DNA from: UBA6985 sp946536225
GTDB lineage: Bacteria > Bacillota_I > Bacilli_A > RF39 > UBA660
NCBI GenBank assembly: GCA_946536225.1
Contig: CAMNEE010000001.1
Span: forward strand, 372,001 to 436,000
DNA: 64,000 nt
Direction: 5' to 3'
Positions 34,108-42,969 of the stretch are shown one piece after another; position 1 is the first letter of the stretch, and the number at the start of each line of letters is the position of its first letter. The notes under the pieces were generated by a model. That model was not told the origin of the DNA and searched no databases. It worked only from the letters and a program-made list of their open reading frames with translations. The position numbers and the translations under genes are program-made.

Positions 34108-35328
34108 ATGATAGAAAAAGAAAAATATGAGAAGATTAATTATTATTTAAATTTAGCGGCAAGTAGAAACTATAATCAAATACGTTATAATTATTTGTTT
34201 TTTTCAGATTATTTAAAATCATTTGGTTCTTTTTTTGATTATGAAAAAAGAAAAATAGATGTAGCACTAACTGGAATTGAAAAAGTTAAAAGTCCTAAAC
34301 CTAAAAGTGATTTATCAATATTTGATACTTTAAATATATGTTCACAAATATTAGAATCTATTGATAATATGTGTGATACATCATATAAAGATGAGTTTAT
34401 GAGTTTAGTTAATAATGGAATTATAGATTTTGATTTTCGTGATAGATCTTTAGTGAATCCTGTTGTTTATAATAACTCAAGTTCAATACAAAGTTTTTTA
34501 TTTTATAGAGATCAAGATGAATTAAAAGTATATAATAGACATGTTGATGTTGTGTTAACTCATACATATGATGATGTATGGACTACTATTCATGAGTTTT
34601 TTCATTATACTAATACTCAAAAGAATAATGGATACTCTAGACCAGTTCTTACTGAAGCATTTTCTATTTATTTTGAAAACTATGCAATTGAGTATATGAT
34701 TAAAAATAATATTTGTTCTCCTAAAGATTTAAGTCTATTTAATAGATTATTTGAATTAAGAAAACTTGAAACTAACTCTAGAATGATGATGGCAATAGGT
34801 GGAGCATTTGTTAGTAATGGTTCCTTATCAGATGATACATATAATTATTTAAAAGCTCATAAAAATGGTAGAACTATTAGTGAAGAAGAATATAAAAAGT
34901 ATATTAATAATTTATATAAATCTATATGTAAGTATGAGGAAGAAGCCACAAGACTAGAAAATAAAAATAGATTTAGAAGTGTTGAAGAATATGTAATTAA
35001 TAAGTTTAATGTTATGTTTAAACGCTTTAATTATGGAATTGGTACTTTAATTGCATATTATGAAATGGTTTATGGAAACATATATAGAATGGTTTCTTTA
35101 AATAGGGAATTATCATTTAATCGTGATATTGATTATTATTTAGATAGATTAGAGTTTCCTTTAGATGAAATAAAAGATGAATTTGAAAAAGATAAACTAT
35201 ATGAAAATGAAAAACTTAAGTTTAATAATACAGATGGAATAGAGAAAATAGATTTTGCAGTTAAACAAATAGCTGAAAAGTTTAAAGAATATTATTTAAG
35301 TGAAAGCGAAGAAAAGAAAAAGCATTAG
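34108..35328 (+). CDS. HExxH zinc metallopeptidase-like protein, unknown
   Basis: The 406-residue protein has no signal peptide. It has an HEFFHYTNTQ zinc-binding motif at about residues 165-174 and, about 20 residues on, TEAFSIYFENYAIEYM, which could supply the third Glu ligand as in M3-type gluzincins. The helical C-terminal half and the motif spacing recall oligoendopeptidase F-like enzymes, but the protein is shorter (about 600 residues usual). Peptide cleavage in the cytoplasm is the likely activity; substrate unknown. It ends in a terminator shared with the opposite gene. Confidence 0.65.
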   Translation: MIEKEKYEKINYYLNLAASRNYNQIRYNYLFFSDYLKSFGSFFDYEKRKIDVALTGIEKVKSPKPKSDLSIFDTLNICSQILESIDNMCDTSYKDEFMSLVNNGIIDFDFRDRSLVNPVVYNNSSSIQSFLFYRDQDELKVYNRHVDVVLTHTYDDVWTTIHEFFHYTNTQKNNGYSRPVLTEAFSIYFENYAIEYMIKNNICSPKDLSLFNRLFELRKLETNSRMMMAIGGAFVSNGSLSDDTYNYLKAHKNGRTISEEEYKKYINNLYKSICKYEEEATRLENKNRFRSVEEYVINKFNVMFKRFNYGIGTLIAYYEMVYGNIYRMVSLNRELSFNRDIDYYLDRLEFPLDEIKDEFEKDKLYENEKLKFNNTDGIEKIDFAVKQIAEKFKEYYLSESEEKKKH

Positions 35329-35350
35329 TTAAAAACTAATGCTTCTTTTT
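35312..35350. terminator. Bidirectional terminator between convergent genes
   Basis: AAGCATTAGTT-AAA-AACTAATGCTT is flanked by A-rich sequence on the left and T-rich sequence on the right, so it can end both the + strand metallopeptidase gene and the - strand membrane gene. Confidence 0.85.
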
Positions 35351-35546
35351 AATTTTCTGAAAGTTTACTAATTAGTGTTATTGCTAGTGGAACAACAAAT
35401 GCTGCTAACATTGCAATAAACATTGCCCAGATAAATATTTTTTGCCATAGAGGTAGGCCATCTCTTTTTTTATTTTTTCTCTTTTTTTCTTTAATTCTAA
35501 TATGTCCAACTTGTTCATATATACTATTATCTATTTCTTTTTTCAT
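35349..35546 (-). CDS. Small basic single-span membrane protein
   Basis: The 65-residue protein has an N-terminal half rich in Lys/Arg (HIRIKEKKRKNKKRDG) and one C-terminal transmembrane helix (IFIWAMFIAMLAAFVVPLAI). The start is ATG 35546, set by GGTGAT just upstream; in-frame GTGs 9 and 12 bases upstream overlap that SD. A TATAAT (35565-35570, - strand) precedes it and the bidirectional terminator follows, so it is a real transcription unit. It is one of only two - strand genes in the window. Function unknown. Confidence 0.7.
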   Translation of the reverse strand: MKKEIDNSIYEQVGHIRIKEKKRKNKKRDGLPLWQKIFIWAMFIAMLAAFVVPLAITLISKLSEN

Positions 35547-35614
35547 TTTTATCACCACATGTAAATTATAATATATATTTATAATAATTAAAAGTATAAA
35601 TTATTTTTGCTACA

Positions 35615-35623
35615 TGGTATAAT
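35615..35623 (+). promoter_or_regulatory. Extended -10 promoter of mnmA
   Basis: TGG-TATAAT lies 25 bases upstream of the start, divergent from the - strand small gene. Confidence 0.6.
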
Positions 35624-35647
35624 ATCATACATAAAGAAGGGATTTTT

Positions 35648-36694
35648 ATGGCTAAAAGAGTGATTTTGGGTATGAGTGGTGGAGTAGATTCTTCGGTTGC
35701 TGCTTATTTATTACAAAAAGAAGGATATGAAGTAGTTGGAGTGTCTTTTAGATTCATTGATGAGTTTGATGATACCGATGCTAAAAAAGTAGCAGAGAAA
35801 TTAGGTATAGAACACTTTACTGCTGATTATAGAGAAGACTTTAAAAAACTAGTTATTGATAAATTTATAGATGCTTATAAAATGGGTATTACTCCTAATC
35901 CATGTGTTGAATGTAATAGACACGTTAAAATAAAATTCTTGTATGATGAAATGATTAAACATAATTGCGATTATATGGCAACAGGTCATTATGCAAAGAT
36001 TAAAAATGATAAGTTATATAGAAGTGCAGATTTAAATAAAGATCAAACATATTTTTTGTGTGAAGTGCCTTACAAAATGATTTCTAAGTTATTATTTCCT
36101 TTAGAAGGTATTAATAAAGATGAGGTAAGAAAAATAGCTGATGAGATTGGTTTAGAAGTTGCTCATAAGAAAGACTCTTTTGATGTATGTTTTATTAATT
36201 CTAATTTTAGAGATTATATGAATAATGAGATAAAAGTTAATAAGGGAGACATTATCAATGTTCAAACAAAAGAAAAAATGGGAGAGCATGATGGAATAAG
36301 TCACTACACAATAGGTCAAAGAAGAGGACTTGACATAGGTGGCACAAATGGTAGAACTTATGTTGTTGGAAAAGATATAGATAAAAACATTTTATATATT
36401 GCTATTGGGGATGATAATGAATATTTATTGAGTGATGAGTGTTTGCTTGAAAATGTTAATTTAATAAGTTATCATCATCCAACATTTGCTACTGCTAAAT
36501 TGAGATATAGAAGTAAAGAAATACCAGTTGAACTTACTTATTTAGAAGATGATAAAATGATCGTAAAATATGTAAGTGGAGCAAGTGGTGTTACGCCTGG
36601 ACAAACATGTGCTTTATATCTTGGTGAAGAGTGTATTGGTGGCGGAACAATAAAAGAAGTAAGAAAAAATGGGGAAAAATTGTGGTATTTATAA
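35648..36694 (+). CDS. mnmA: tRNA-specific 2-thiouridylase MnmA
   Basis: The 348-residue protein has the PP-loop GMSGGVDSSVAAYLL at about residues 8-22, the catalytic Cys in NPCVECNR (about 86) and the second Cys in DSFDVCFI (about 179), plus the tRNA-binding HYTIGQRRGLDIGG. It puts the 2-thio group on wobble U34 of tRNA-Lys, -Glu and -Gln. The usual DSQDICF motif is here DSFDVCF. The region between P-loop and NPC is shorter than in most bacteria (348 compared with about 360-370 residues). Confidence 0.95.
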   Translation: MAKRVILGMSGGVDSSVAAYLLQKEGYEVVGVSFRFIDEFDDTDAKKVAEKLGIEHFTADYREDFKKLVIDKFIDAYKMGITPNPCVECNRHVKIKFLYDEMIKHNCDYMATGHYAKIKNDKLYRSADLNKDQTYFLCEVPYKMISKLLFPLEGINKDEVRKIADEIGLEVAHKKDSFDVCFINSNFRDYMNNEIKVNKGDIINVQTKEKMGEHDGISHYTIGQRRGLDIGGTNGRTYVVGKDIDKNILYIAIGDDNEYLLSDECLLENVNLISYHHPTFATAKLRYRSKEIPVELTYLEDDKMIVKYVSGASGVTPGQTCALYLGEECIGGGTIKEVRKNGEKLWYL

Positions 36695-36721
36695 AAAAAT
36701 ACTAAATTTTTTCCTTTTTTT
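36671..36721 (+). terminator. Terminator after mnmA
   Basis: A long imperfect hairpin (GGAAAAATT...GTATTT / AAATAC...AATTTTTTCC) ends in T7 and includes the last codons of mnmA. Confidence 0.7.
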
Positions 36722-36783
36722 GTTTGTTTTTCAAGTAATTTAGTATGGTAAAGTTAATAATATAATAGTAGAGGGTATTTTAT

Positions 36784-38529
36784 ATGGCACAGTTATTATC
36801 GAATGAAGAGATAAACAAAATACAAAGAAGTGTCGATATTGTAGAAGTTATTGGTTCTTATATTAATCTTGAAAAAAAAGGAAAAAACTATTTTGGTGTA
36901 TGTCCATTTCATGATGACCATACTCCATCTTTATCAGTCTCAAGAGAAAAAGGATTATATAGTTGTTTTACATGTGGACATACAGGTACAGTATTTCAGT
37001 TTGTTGAAGATTATGAAAATGTTAGTTTTATAGAAGCAGTAAAAATTGTTGCAGATAAAGCTGGTATAAAGTTAGATTTGGATTTTAAAGAAAATTCTAA
37101 ATATGATAGTATGTATGAAGCATATGATTTAGCTATTAAGTTTTATCAAAATAATTTGAAAAGTAAACAAGGACATGCTGCACATGAATATTTAAATAAA
37201 CGTGGATTATCAGACGACATTATTGATGAGTTTGAAATTGGATATGCATCACCTGATAGTGATACTTTAACGAAATTATTACGTGCAAAAGAATTTGATG
37301 AAGAAGAAATGATAAATGCTGGTTTAATAAATAGAGGAAACAGTGTTTATGATTTGTTTAGAGATAGAATCACTTTTCCAATTCATAATGCTCAGGGAAA
37401 ACCTGTTGCATTTAGTGCACGTATTTATGAAAAGAAAGATAACGAAGCCAAATATATAAATACAAAAGAAACACCTATATTTAAAAAGGGTGAAATCTTA
37501 TTTAACTATCATAGAGCTCGTAATGAAGCTCGTAAATTAAAACAACTTATAATAGTTGAAGGACAGATGGATGCGATTCGTGTATATGCGAGTGGTATTA
37601 AGAATGTTGTTGCAACTATGGGTACGGCTCTTACAGATTATCATATTAGGTTATTATCTAAGTTGAATGTAGAAATTATTCTTTGTTTAGATAATGACTC
37701 GGCAGGAGAAAAAGCAACATTTGCTATTGCAGATATGCTTGAGAATGCAAATATTGATTTTAGAGTATTAAGATTAGTTGGAGAAAAGGATCCAGATGAG
37801 TATATTATTGCTCATGGTGTTGATGCTTATAGAGATGCAATTAATCATGCGGTAAGTTACTTTGATTTTAAGAAGAAAATATATAGTAAAAATAAAGACT
37901 TTAAAAACGAAGTAGATGTTACAAATTATATTAATTCTATGTTAGAAGAATTAAGTAAAAAAGATGATGATGTATTAATTGAGGCAACAATTAATAATTT
38001 AAGTGAAGAGTTTTCAATATCTAAACAGACTCTTATGAAAAAACTTAACAGTTTTGAAAAAAAGACTCCAGTTAAAAAGAAAACTCCTGTAATAAATATA
38101 AAAGAACAAAAAGAAAGACTTAGCTATGAAGATAGTTTAAGTGAATTATTAATCTATTATATGATTAGTGATGTTAAATATATTAAGTTATATGAACAGG
38201 AATTAAGTTATTTGAACAATGAAAAGTATTATTCAATTGCTTCGGATATACTTGCATTTTACTTAAAATACAATTATATTAATATGGCAGATTTTATTGT
38301 TAACGAAAGAGATTCGGAATACTTAGATGATATTATTAGAATAGTAGATAATAATTATAATTTAGAACTCGTTGATAATGATTTTGTGGGTTTAATTGAA
38401 AAAATTAAGGAAATTTCTGTTGTTAATGAAGTGGATAAAAAATTAGTAGATATAAGTAACTCTACAGATATAAATGAACAGATGAATTTACTTAATAAAT
38501 TAATGGATATAAAAAAGAAAGAAGTGTAA
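36784..38529 (+). CDS. dnaG: DNA primase
   Basis: The 581-residue protein has an N-terminal CHC2 zinc finger (CPFHDDHTPSLSVS, then CFTCGHTG), the primase core (NEARKLKQLIIVEGQMDAIRV, the TOPRIM Glu, and LDNDSAGEKA with the Asp residues) and a C-terminal helicase-interaction region. It synthesises RNA primers at the fork. It is followed after 3 bases by sigA, a conserved macromolecular-synthesis operon layout (the rpsU gene of that operon is absent). TATAAT at 36761-36766 is the likely promoter. Confidence 0.97.
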   Translation: MAQLLSNEEINKIQRSVDIVEVIGSYINLEKKGKNYFGVCPFHDDHTPSLSVSREKGLYSCFTCGHTGTVFQFVEDYENVSFIEAVKIVADKAGIKLDLDFKENSKYDSMYEAYDLAIKFYQNNLKSKQGHAAHEYLNKRGLSDDIIDEFEIGYASPDSDTLTKLLRAKEFDEEEMINAGLINRGNSVYDLFRDRITFPIHNAQGKPVAFSARIYEKKDNEAKYINTKETPIFKKGEILFNYHRARNEARKLKQLIIVEGQMDAIRVYASGIKNVVATMGTALTDYHIRLLSKLNVEIILCLDNDSAGEKATFAIADMLENANIDFRVLRLVGEKDPDEYIIAHGVDAYRDAINHAVSYFDFKKKIYSKNKDFKNEVDVTNYINSMLEELSKKDDDVLIEATINNLSEEFSISKQTLMKKLNSFEKKTPVKKKTPVINIKEQKERLSYEDSLSELLIYYMISDVKYIKLYEQELSYLNNEKYYSIASDILAFYLKYNYINMADFIVNERDSEYLDDIIRIVDNNYNLELVDNDFVGLIEKIKEISVVNEVDKKLVDISNSTDINEQMNLLNKLMDIKKKEV

Positions 38530-38532
38530 AAG

Positions 38533-39633
38533 ATGGCAAAACAAGTTAAAGAAATTAAAACATTTGAAGATAGAAAGAAAGAATTAATTGAAGAAGGACA
38601 AAAGAAAGGTTTCATAACTTTTGAAGAGTTAGCTGCTGCTTTAAAAGGCCTTGAAATGGATACTGATAGCTTAGACAGTTTATATAATGAATTAGTTGAC
38701 GCTGGTATCAATGTTGTTACTGAAGAAGAAGCATCAAGTGGTGGAGATGCTAAGAGTGAAGAAGTAGTTATACTAGACGATGAAGATATCGTTAAAGACG
38801 TAAATATTAATGACCCAGTTCGTATGTACTTAAAGGAAATTGGACGTAAGTCATTATTAACTCCTGCAGAAGAAGCTGATCTTTCAGTTAGAGCTGCTGA
38901 AGGAGATGAAGATGCAAAAAACCAACTTGCAGAATCAAACCTTCGTCTTGTAGTTTCAATTGCTAAGAGATATGTTGGTAGAGGATTATTATTCTTAGAT
39001 TTAATTCAAGAAGGTAATATTGGTTTACTTAAAGCAGTTGAAAAATTCGACTTTGGTAAAGGATTTAAGTTCTCTACATATGCAACTTGGTGGATTAGAC
39101 AAGCGATTACTAGAGCACTTGCTGACCAAGCTAGAACTATTCGTGTACCAGTTCATATGGTTGAAACAATAAACAAAATGTCTCGTATTCAAAGACAATT
39201 AACTCTTGAATTAAATAGAGAACCATCTGAAGAAGAAATTGCTAAGAAGATGGGAATTTCAATTGATAAAGTTAGAGAAGTTATGAAGATTAGCCAAGAC
39301 CCAGTTTCACTAGAAACTCCAATTGGTGAAGAAGACGATTCACATTTAGGTGATTTTATTAAAGATGAATCAACTTTATCTCCTGAAGAATATGCTACAA
39401 ACGAAATTCTTAAAGAAGAAATCAAAAGTGTTTTAAAAACTTTACAACCAAGAGAACAACAAGTTCTTGAATTAAGATTTGGACTTATTGATGGTACTTG
39501 CTATACACTTGAAGAAGTTGGTAAGAAGTTTAATGTAACAAGAGAAAGAATTAGACAAATTGAAGCAAAAGCTTTAAGAAAATTAAGACACCCAAGTAGA
39601 GCTAAGAGATTAAAAGACTTTATGGTTGAATAA
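38533..39633 (+). CDS. sigA: Primary sigma factor SigA (RpoD)
   Basis: The 366-residue protein has region 1.2 (DPVRMYLKEIG), region 2 (LIQEGNIGLLKAVEKFD, then FSTYATWWIRQAI for -10 recognition and melting), region 3 and region 4 (TLEEVGKKFNVTRERIRQIE for -35 recognition). It directs core RNA polymerase to the TTGACA/TATAAT promoters seen throughout the window. A short region 1.1 and the length fit Bacilli-type SigA. Confidence 0.98.
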   Translation: MAKQVKEIKTFEDRKKELIEEGQKKGFITFEELAAALKGLEMDTDSLDSLYNELVDAGINVVTEEEASSGGDAKSEEVVILDDEDIVKDVNINDPVRMYLKEIGRKSLLTPAEEADLSVRAAEGDEDAKNQLAESNLRLVVSIAKRYVGRGLLFLDLIQEGNIGLLKAVEKFDFGKGFKFSTYATWWIRQAITRALADQARTIRVPVHMVETINKMSRIQRQLTLELNREPSEEEIAKKMGISIDKVREVMKISQDPVSLETPIGEEDDSHLGDFIKDESTLSPEEYATNEILKEEIKSVLKTLQPREQQVLELRFGLIDGTCYTLEEVGKKFNVTRERIRQIEAKALRKLRHPSRAKRLKDFMVE

Positions 39634-39634
39634 T

Positions 39635-40291
39635 ATGATTAGTAAAAGATTAGAGTCACTTAGTAAGTATTTTAATTCTAATGATAAGGTTATTGATATT
39701 GGATGTGATCATGCATTACTTGATATTTATTTAATACAAAATAATATTTTAAGTAGTATGATAGTATCGGATATTCATGAAGGTGCTATTAAACAAGGTA
39801 TTGATAATATTAAATTAAATAAACTTGATAAAAAAATTGATGCTCGCTTAGGTGATGGGTTAAAAGTTTTAAATGATAAAGACGAAGTGGACACTATTCT
39901 TATTTCAGGTATGGGTACTTCAACGATATTAGGTATTATTGAAAATCCTTATTTCAAAAAAATAAATAAGTTAGTTATTCAAAGTAATAATGACCATGAG
40001 ATATTAAGAACTGAATTAGTTAAGAAAAGTTTTAATATAACTAATGAAGAAATGGTTCAAGAAAATGGCAAAACTTATATTAATATTGTTTTTGAAAGAG
40101 GAAGAAAAACTTATGCACCACTTGAATTAAAATATGGACCATTACTTGTTAGAAATATGGAATATTTAAAATATAGAGAAGATTATTTTAAAAATATTTT
40201 AAATAAAGTCCCTAGAAGTAAATTATTAATTAGATATAAATTAAGAAAAGAGATAAATGAAATAAAAAAATTAGAGAAGAATATAGTTTAA
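39635..40291 (+). CDS. trmK: tRNA (adenine-22-N1)-methyltransferase TrmK
   Basis: The protein of about 218 residues begins SKRLESLSKYFNSNDKVIDIGCDHALLDIYL, the AdoMet-binding motif of TrmK (DIGxDHA), and has LISGMGTSTILGII, the family's GMG motif. It methylates A22 of tRNAs. trmK directly after sigA is a common order in Bacillota. The start is ATG 39635, one base after the sigA stop; an upstream in-frame TTG within sigA is less likely. The usual partner (Nif3-like) is not next. Confidence 0.9.
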   Translation: MISKRLESLSKYFNSNDKVIDIGCDHALLDIYLIQNNILSSMIVSDIHEGAIKQGIDNIKLNKLDKKIDARLGDGLKVLNDKDEVDTILISGMGTSTILGIIENPYFKKINKLVIQSNNDHEILRTELVKKSFNITNEEMVQENGKTYINIVFERGRKTYAPLELKYGPLLVRNMEYLKYREDYFKNILNKVPRSKLLIRYKLRKEINEIKKLEKNIV

Positions 40292-40306
40292 AGTATTCTT
40301 TTCTTT
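40277..40306 (+). terminator. Possible weak terminator after trmK
   Basis: AAGAATA / TATTCTT with a ten-base loop is followed by TTCTTTTT. The short stem makes this uncertain. Confidence 0.35.
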
Positions 40307-40323
40307 TTAGAAAGAGTGATTAT

Positions 40324-42123
40324 ATGAACACTAAGAATATAAGAAATTTTAGTATTATTGCTCATATAGACCATGGTAAAAGTACTCTTGCAGATAGATT
40401 ATTGGAATTGACTGGAGCAGTATCTAAACATGACATGAAAGCTCAAATCCTTGATTCTATGGATCTTGAACGTGAAAGAGGAATTACTATTAAGTTAAAT
40501 GCAGTTGAACTTAAATATAATCATAATGGTGAAGAATATATTCTTCATTTAATTGATACTCCAGGTCATGTTGACTTCAGCTATGAAGTATCTAGAAGTT
40601 TAGCAGCTTGCGAAGGTGCAATTTTAATAATTGATGCTGCTCAAGGTATTGAAGCGCAAACACTTGCTAATCTTTATTTAGCATTAGGTAATGATTTAAA
40701 AATTATTCCTGTTATAAATAAAATTGATCTTCCAAATGCAGATATTCCTAAGAGAATTGAAGAGTTAACTACTGTTCTTGGTTTTAGCGAAGATGAAATC
40801 TTAAAATGTAGTGCTAAGACAGGTGAAGGAGTTCAAGAAATTCTTGATGCAATTGTTGAAAGAATAGACCCTCCTAAAGAAATAGTTAATGAAGGAACAA
40901 AAGCGATGGTATTCGATTCTTATTTTGATCCTTATCGTGGCGTTATTGCATCAGTAAGATTATTTAGTGGTTCAATTAAGAAAAACGATAAAATTAAGAT
41001 GATGGAATCGGGTAAAGTTTATGAAGTTGTTGACTTAGGAGTAAATACACCGACAAGAAAGAGTTTAAATGAATTAACTGTTGGTTCAGTTGGCTGGATA
41101 GATGCTGCAATTAAGACTATTGAAACAGTTAAAGTAGGAGATACAATTACTACTTTAAGAGATGAAGCAAAAGAGGAACTTCCTGGATATCAACCAATGA
41201 AACCTATGGTTTATTCTGGTTTATTTCCAATTGAGCCTAATAAGTTTGAGGCTCTAAAGGAAGCACTTGAAAAATTAAAATTAAATGATGCAGCTTTATC
41301 ATTTGAACCTGAAACAAGTGAAGCACTTGGTTTTGGATTCAGATGTGGTTTCCTAGGTCTATTACACATGGATGTAATAGAAGAAAGACTTAGAAGAGAG
41401 TTTGATTTAGATATTATTGCAACAAGTCCATCAGTTATTTATGAAGTTACTTTAAATAACGGAGATGTTGAAATGATTGATAGTCCTTCTAAATTACCAG
41501 ATAGAACTCTAATTAAAGATATAAAAGAACCATATATTAGAACTAATATATTTGTTCCTCATGAATATGTTGGAGCAATTATGGAATTATGCCAAGATAA
41601 AAGAGGTATATATAAAGATCTTGAATATATAAATACTGAAAGAGTAAATATTCATTATGAGATACCTTTATCAGAAATAGTATATGACTTCTTTGATAGA
41701 TTAAAGTCTTCTACAAAAGGGTATGCATCTTTAGATTACGAATTAATTGGATATAAATCTAGTCCACTTGTTAAAATGGATATTCTAATAAACGGAGAAC
41801 CAGTTGATGCTTTATCAATGATTGTTCATAAAGACTTTGCATATGCACGTGGTAAAAAGATTGTTGCTGATTTAAAAGAAATTATTCCAAGACAATTATT
41901 CCAAGTTCCATTACAAGCTAGTATTGGTTCTAAAGTAATCGCACGTGAAACAATTAGCCAAATGAGAAAAAATGTACTTGCTAAATGTTATGGCGGAGAT
42001 ATTTCTCGTAAGAGAAAACTTCTAGAAAAACAAAAAGAAGGTAAAAAGAGAATGAAGGTTATTGGAAGAGTAGAATTACCACCTGAAGCCTTTCTAGCAG
42101 TACTAAAAACTGATAAAAGTTAA
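40324..42123 (+). CDS. lepA: Elongation factor 4 (LepA)
   Basis: The 599-residue translational GTPase has G1 AHIDHGKSTL, G3 DTPGH, G4 NKIDLP and G5 CSAKTG, the EF-G-like domains and the LepA-specific C-terminal domain (KMDILINGEPVDALSMIVHKDFA in pieces, GGDISRKRKLLEKQKEGKKRMK). It acts on stalled or initiating ribosomes. The length of 599 is exactly typical. AGAGTGAT precedes the ATG. Confidence 0.98.
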   Translation: MNTKNIRNFSIIAHIDHGKSTLADRLLELTGAVSKHDMKAQILDSMDLERERGITIKLNAVELKYNHNGEEYILHLIDTPGHVDFSYEVSRSLAACEGAILIIDAAQGIEAQTLANLYLALGNDLKIIPVINKIDLPNADIPKRIEELTTVLGFSEDEILKCSAKTGEGVQEILDAIVERIDPPKEIVNEGTKAMVFDSYFDPYRGVIASVRLFSGSIKKNDKIKMMESGKVYEVVDLGVNTPTRKSLNELTVGSVGWIDAAIKTIETVKVGDTITTLRDEAKEELPGYQPMKPMVYSGLFPIEPNKFEALKEALEKLKLNDAALSFEPETSEALGFGFRCGFLGLLHMDVIEERLRREFDLDIIATSPSVIYEVTLNNGDVEMIDSPSKLPDRTLIKDIKEPYIRTNIFVPHEYVGAIMELCQDKRGIYKDLEYINTERVNIHYEIPLSEIVYDFFDRLKSSTKGYASLDYELIGYKSSPLVKMDILINGEPVDALSMIVHKDFAYARGKKIVADLKEIIPRQLFQVPLQASIGSKVIARETISQMRKNVLAKCYGGDISRKRKLLEKQKEGKKRMKVIGRVELPPEAFLAVLKTDKS

Positions 42124-42151
42124 AAAGAAGTATATGTTTACTTCTTTTTTT
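42122..42151 (+). terminator. Terminator after lepA
   Basis: AAGAAGTA-TATGTT-TACTTCTT is followed by T7. Confidence 0.85.
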
Positions 42152-42155
42152 ATTG

Positions 42156-42161
42156 TATAAT
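42156..42161 (+). promoter_or_regulatory. -10 box of the lipoprotein gene
   Basis: TATAAT lies 18 bases upstream of the ATG, with AAGGTGATGGT between. Confidence 0.5.
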
Positions 42162-42178
42162 TGGTATAAGGTGATGGT

Positions 42179-42748
42179 ATGAAAAAGAAACTCGTTGTTA
42201 TTATTTGCGCTGGTCTTTTATTAACTGGATGTTCTTGGTTTAAAAAAGACAATAATGATATTAAAAAAATATACCTTAATGTTTTATCAAATGAAATAAC
42301 TTATGTTGACGAACAAAAAAATGCTAAATTTATTAGTGAGTATACTAATGATGATTATGGAATTGATAGTTATGCCATAATTGATATTAATGAAGATGAT
42401 ATTATAGATATGGCTGTTAAACTAACTAAAATTGATAGTGATGATATATATTTATTATTACATTATTACAAAAATAAAGTTTACTCTAAAACTTTTGATA
42501 ATGTAAGAAGTATCTCTATATCTGATAAAGGATATGTTTCTACCCTTGATATTGATACTTTAACTTATACATGGAACAAGTATACATTTGAAGATGGTAA
42601 ATTTAAATCAACAGAGGTTTATTCATATAATGCTGATAATACAAAGTGCCGTGTAGATGCAAAAGATTATAAATGTGAAGATTTTACTGAGAAGTATAAT
42701 AATTGGTTAAATAAGACAATCGTTAATCCTGAGTGGAAACCATATTAG
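42179..42748 (+). CDS. Lipoprotein of unknown function
   Basis: The 189-residue protein has a lipoprotein signal: MKKKLVVIICAGLLLTGCSW with the lipobox LLTGC, so Cys would be lipidated after cleavage. The mature part holds YAIIDINEDDIIDMAV, which resembles FG-GAP/VCBS-type Asp-rich blades (DxNxDxxxD), possibly calcium-binding. It probably faces the outside of the membrane. No partner gene is linked; function unknown. Confidence 0.72.
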   Translation: MKKKLVVIICAGLLLTGCSWFKKDNNDIKKIYLNVLSNEITYVDEQKNAKFISEYTNDDYGIDSYAIIDINEDDIIDMAVKLTKIDSDDIYLLLHYYKNKVYSKTFDNVRSISISDKGYVSTLDIDTLTYTWNKYTFEDGKFKSTEVYSYNADNTKCRVDAKDYKCEDFTEKYNNWLNKTIVNPEWKPY

Positions 42749-42756
42749 TATTGATT

Positions 42757-42784
42757 TTGACAATTCATAGATATAAAATATATT
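42757..42784 (+). promoter_or_regulatory. Promoter of tRNA-Gln
   Basis: TTGACA (42757-42762) and TATATT (42779-42784) have a 16-base spacer, ending 8 bases before the tRNA. Confidence 0.65.
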
Positions 42785-42792
42785 TATGTAAT

Positions 42793-42868
42793 TGTCCAGT
42801 AGCCAAGTGGTAAGGCATCAGGTTCTGGCCCTGACATTTCACAGGTTCGAATCCTGTCTGGATAACCA
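42793..42868 (+). tRNA. tRNA-Gln (anticodon CUG)
   Basis: It folds as a cloverleaf: acceptor TGTCCAG / CTGGATA with one G-T pair, D arm GCC / GGC with the loop AAGTGGTAA typical of tRNA-Gln, anticodon stem TCAGG / CCTGA with loop TTCTGGC (CUG anticodon), T arm ACAGG-TTCGAAT-CCTGT, discriminator A and an encoded CCA end. The variable loop counts as six bases (CATTTC), one more than usual. With GatCAB encoded 9 kb downstream, charging probably runs through Glu-tRNA(Gln) transamidation. Confidence 0.9.
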
Positions 42869-42875
42869 AAAAAAT

Positions 42876-42906
42876 AAACTAATCTAAGTGATTAGTTTTT
42901 TTATTT
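42876..42906 (+). terminator. Terminator after tRNA-Gln
   Basis: AAACTAATC-TAAGT-GATTAGTTT is followed by T residues. Confidence 0.85.
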
Positions 42907-42934
42907 TTGAAAAATCTAAAATGCCGGAAATTTA

Positions 42935-42963
42935 TTGACAAATAGGCATAAAATGGGTATAAT
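42935..42963 (+). promoter_or_regulatory. SigA promoter of the T-box operon
   Basis: TTGACA (42935-42940) and TATAAT (42958-42963) have a perfect 17-base spacer, with a start expected near 42970. Confidence 0.9.
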
Positions 42964-42969
42964 TGCTAT

